From: Monosporascus cannonballus
Taxonomy: Eukaryota > Ascomycota > Sordariomycetes > Xylariales
Direction of reading: 5' to 3'
DNA: 64,000 nucleotides
Assembly (NCBI GenBank): GCA_004154925.1
Contig: QJNS01000029.1
Span: forward strand, 369,084 to 433,083
Both the position numbers and the translations under genes were made by a program. Shown here piece by piece: positions 61,601 to 64,000 of the stretch. How positions within the stretch are numbered: the stretch's first letter is position 1; every line of letters starts with the position of its first letter. Under the pieces are notes generated by a model. That model ran no database searches. It was not told the origin of the DNA and was given only the letters and a program-made list of their open reading frames with translations.

Positions 61601-63911
61601 ATATAAAATAATTTATATAATAATTATAACGCTTTTAAAATTACAAATAATTTTAAGTCCAAATATAAAGATTTAATAAATAATTAAATAAAATATTAAA
61701 ATTTAAAAATAAAAAGTTTTATAAGTAAAATTAAACTTAATTACAACTTTTTAACTTTTAAAAATATTTTTAATCTGGAAAACAAATCCTAAAAAAACGT
61801 TTCAAAACTGTAATTTAATAATTAAATAAAAAATCGATTTATTAAAATATTCGCAAATTAATTACAGCGAAAGAAAATTAATAAAACGTTTTAAAAATAT
61901 ATTTAACAAAACTTATAAGTAATTTGGATAATTTATTAATATTTAAAATTAAATTTGCAAGTTTTATAAATAAAGAATTATTTAATAATTAATAAAAACT
62001 TATATATCAAATTTTAAAACAAAACAAATAAGGTGAAAACACCGCAAATATTTATTTGCAAAAATAAAAGGTTGCAAAAATAAAAAAATCCTAAAGATTT
62101 CGAAAACGATAACAATTATATCTTGAACGTTACCGTAATTTACAGAAATAATATAATATGTTTAATTTTAAATCGAAGTTAAGAAAGATATTTCATATAT
62201 TTTAATTAATATAATATATAATAAACTAAAAATATAAAGAATTATATATTTTTTATATCATAATTATAATAGCGGCAATATAAAATAACCAAAACGCCGT
62301 AGCGTTATATTAAGCAAATTTAGAATTTATAAGAATTAAATAAAAGCTAAACCGTTCAAATTGTAAAAGAATTTCGATCAATATCTTTTAAAAAAATCTT
62401 TTTTAAAAACGTTAAAAAAAATTAAGGTATTTAAAAAATATAAAATATAGAAAAAGAATCCGATTATATAAATTAAATTTAACTTACTTCCCTTAAAATA
62501 AATATTTATATATGTAATAATTTCCAAAAAAAAACAATTTAATTATTAATATATATATTATTATATTTATAATTAAATTGTTTCAAATCGTTATATTTAT
62601 AATAATTAAATTTAACCTTAAACCTCGTTAATTTAACGTAATATAAATTTTTTTAAAAGGTTTTACGAATAAAATAGGTTTTCGTAATTTATATTTTCCT
62701 AAAATGTATTAAAAAAATAAAATATATATAAAATTCGAACAAACTTTATACAAATTTAAAGATTTACTTATATTAAAATATCACAAATTTTTTATTACGT
62801 TATAAAAATTAAAACTTATATTATTATTAAAAAACCGTATCTATTTTATAACGAATAATATATATTTATTTTGATATTATTTTATAAATAATTTATTATT
62901 ATTTTATTATTAAAATTATTAATATAAAACCGATAAAAATATTTTAAAATTAAAAACATTATATAAACTTAAAAATTAAAAAATAAACTAATTTTGAAAT
63001 GTTCGAATAATTCGGAATAAATTAAAAAATATTATTTTTATATATAATTTATATATTAAAAAATCATTATTTATTTTAAGTTAATAAATAACGTTTATAC
63101 TTTTTAAATATTTCTAAAAATTAAAACAAATTTTAATACTAAAAAACTTTTAAAAAATAAATAAAAAATTATTAAAAACGTATTAGCTTTATTTTATATA
63201 TAATAATAATTTTTAAGCATAATTTTCATTATACTTTTATTATTAAATTATTTAATTAACGTATTAATTAAATATATTATAATAATTGATAAGGTAATCC
63301 GTTATTTTTATTTAACATATTTTTTAAAAATTATATTTAAAAATATAAAAAAAACTTAAATTCTTATAATTATTAAAAATATATTATTTATTAATAATTT
63401 CGAAATACGGCGATTTTCTCACAGTTATATTACAATATTATTTAAAAAATAATTATATAAAATATTATTTATAAAATAATACTAATAATTTTTATATTTA
63501 AAATTAAACTTTTTATATTAAAATATATAAAAGAAATTATAATTTTTAAATATATATTTCGCAATTTTATTTTACAATTAAATAAAATTCAAAATATATT
63601 CTGTAATAATTAATAAACGATTAAGTTAATAATTTTAAAAAAATTACTTAAATTATATTACCTTAATCTTTAAAATATATAAATATATTAAAAATAAAAT
63701 AAATAATCGTTTAATATAATTAATTTATTTATTAATTAAATATTTATTAATAACTTAAGAAAAATATTTTTAAGCAATAATGTAAATATTTTAAATTATT
63801 TTCTAATTTATAAAAGTTACGATAAATATTATCGAAAAATCGCAGTAATAAAAATAACAAAATATATAATTTTATTAAGTTTTAAACTTTTCTTAATAAA
63901 CTTTTTTAAAA

Positions 63912-63912
<1 letters not shown>
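58621..63912. other. RIP-degraded AT-rich DNA, no recognisable element
   Basis: More than 5 kb with stops in every frame and no LTR, inverted terminus or protein motif that I could recognise. Remaining C lies largely in CpG. Probably very old repeats. Confidence 0.55.

Positions 63913-64000
<88 letters not shown>
63913..64000. repeat. (ATT)n microsatellite, runs off the window
   Basis: About 29 perfect ATT units up to the last base of the window; the true length is unknown. Confidence 0.95.

Overview
The window looks like a heterochromatic block from a filamentous ascomycete (Pezizomycotina, probably a Sordariomycete; the class is inference). Most of it is extremely AT-rich, with stop-riddled retrotransposon remains whose copies differ almost only by C-to-T and G-to-A changes. 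That is the signature of repeat-induced point mutation (RIP). Two small islands of normal base composition (about 2643-6790 and 56617-58620) break it up. Gene-like sequence in these islands has short introns of 60-90 bp with GTAAGT/GTGAGT donors, as in such fungi.

Island 1 carries the only apparently intact gene, a five-exon secreted Ser/Thr-rich protein of about 422 residues (3892-5451). A 207-bp TA-flanked MITE begins 14 bp after its stop codon, and further on lies an assembly gap bounded by poly-G and poly-C. Island 2 carries an ankyrin-repeat pseudogene on the minus strand (57484-58511), broken by three C-to-T-type stops and one single-base frameshift.

Between the islands is a deep nest of mobile elements, resolved here from target-site duplications (TSDs). 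A free-standing Ty3/gypsy chromovirus, Gyp-F (10546-17339, TSD TAAAA), comes first. Then a terminal-inverted-repeat (TIR) element (17880-56616, originally about 1.8 kb) contains Gyp-A (+, 18062 to about 54601). Gyp-A was hit by a Fot1/pogo-like DNA transposon (20892-22746, TSD TA), by a 124-bp solo terminal repeat (19206-19329, TSD CATTT), and, inside its 3' LTR, by Gyp-B (+, 27303-54575, TSD TTGTT/TTATT). Gyp-B was hit by a second 124-bp element (48918-49041) and by Gyp-C (-, 27703-48276, TSD TTTTA). Gyp-C contains the collapsed remains of a repeat element and a related retrotransposon, Gyp-D (-), which was in turn split by Gyp-E (+, 33179-40625, TSD TAACA). A clean solo LTR (55153-55568, TSD TATTA) sits near the right end of the TIR element.

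Two further TIR-element remnants (right ends at 2642 and 8479) and a truncated LTR (17631-17879) complete the layout. Everything after 58621 is RIP-degraded DNA in which I recognise nothing, ending in an ATT microsatellite that runs off the window. No tRNA, rRNA or CRISPR was seen. The names Gyp-A to Gyp-F are local labels.
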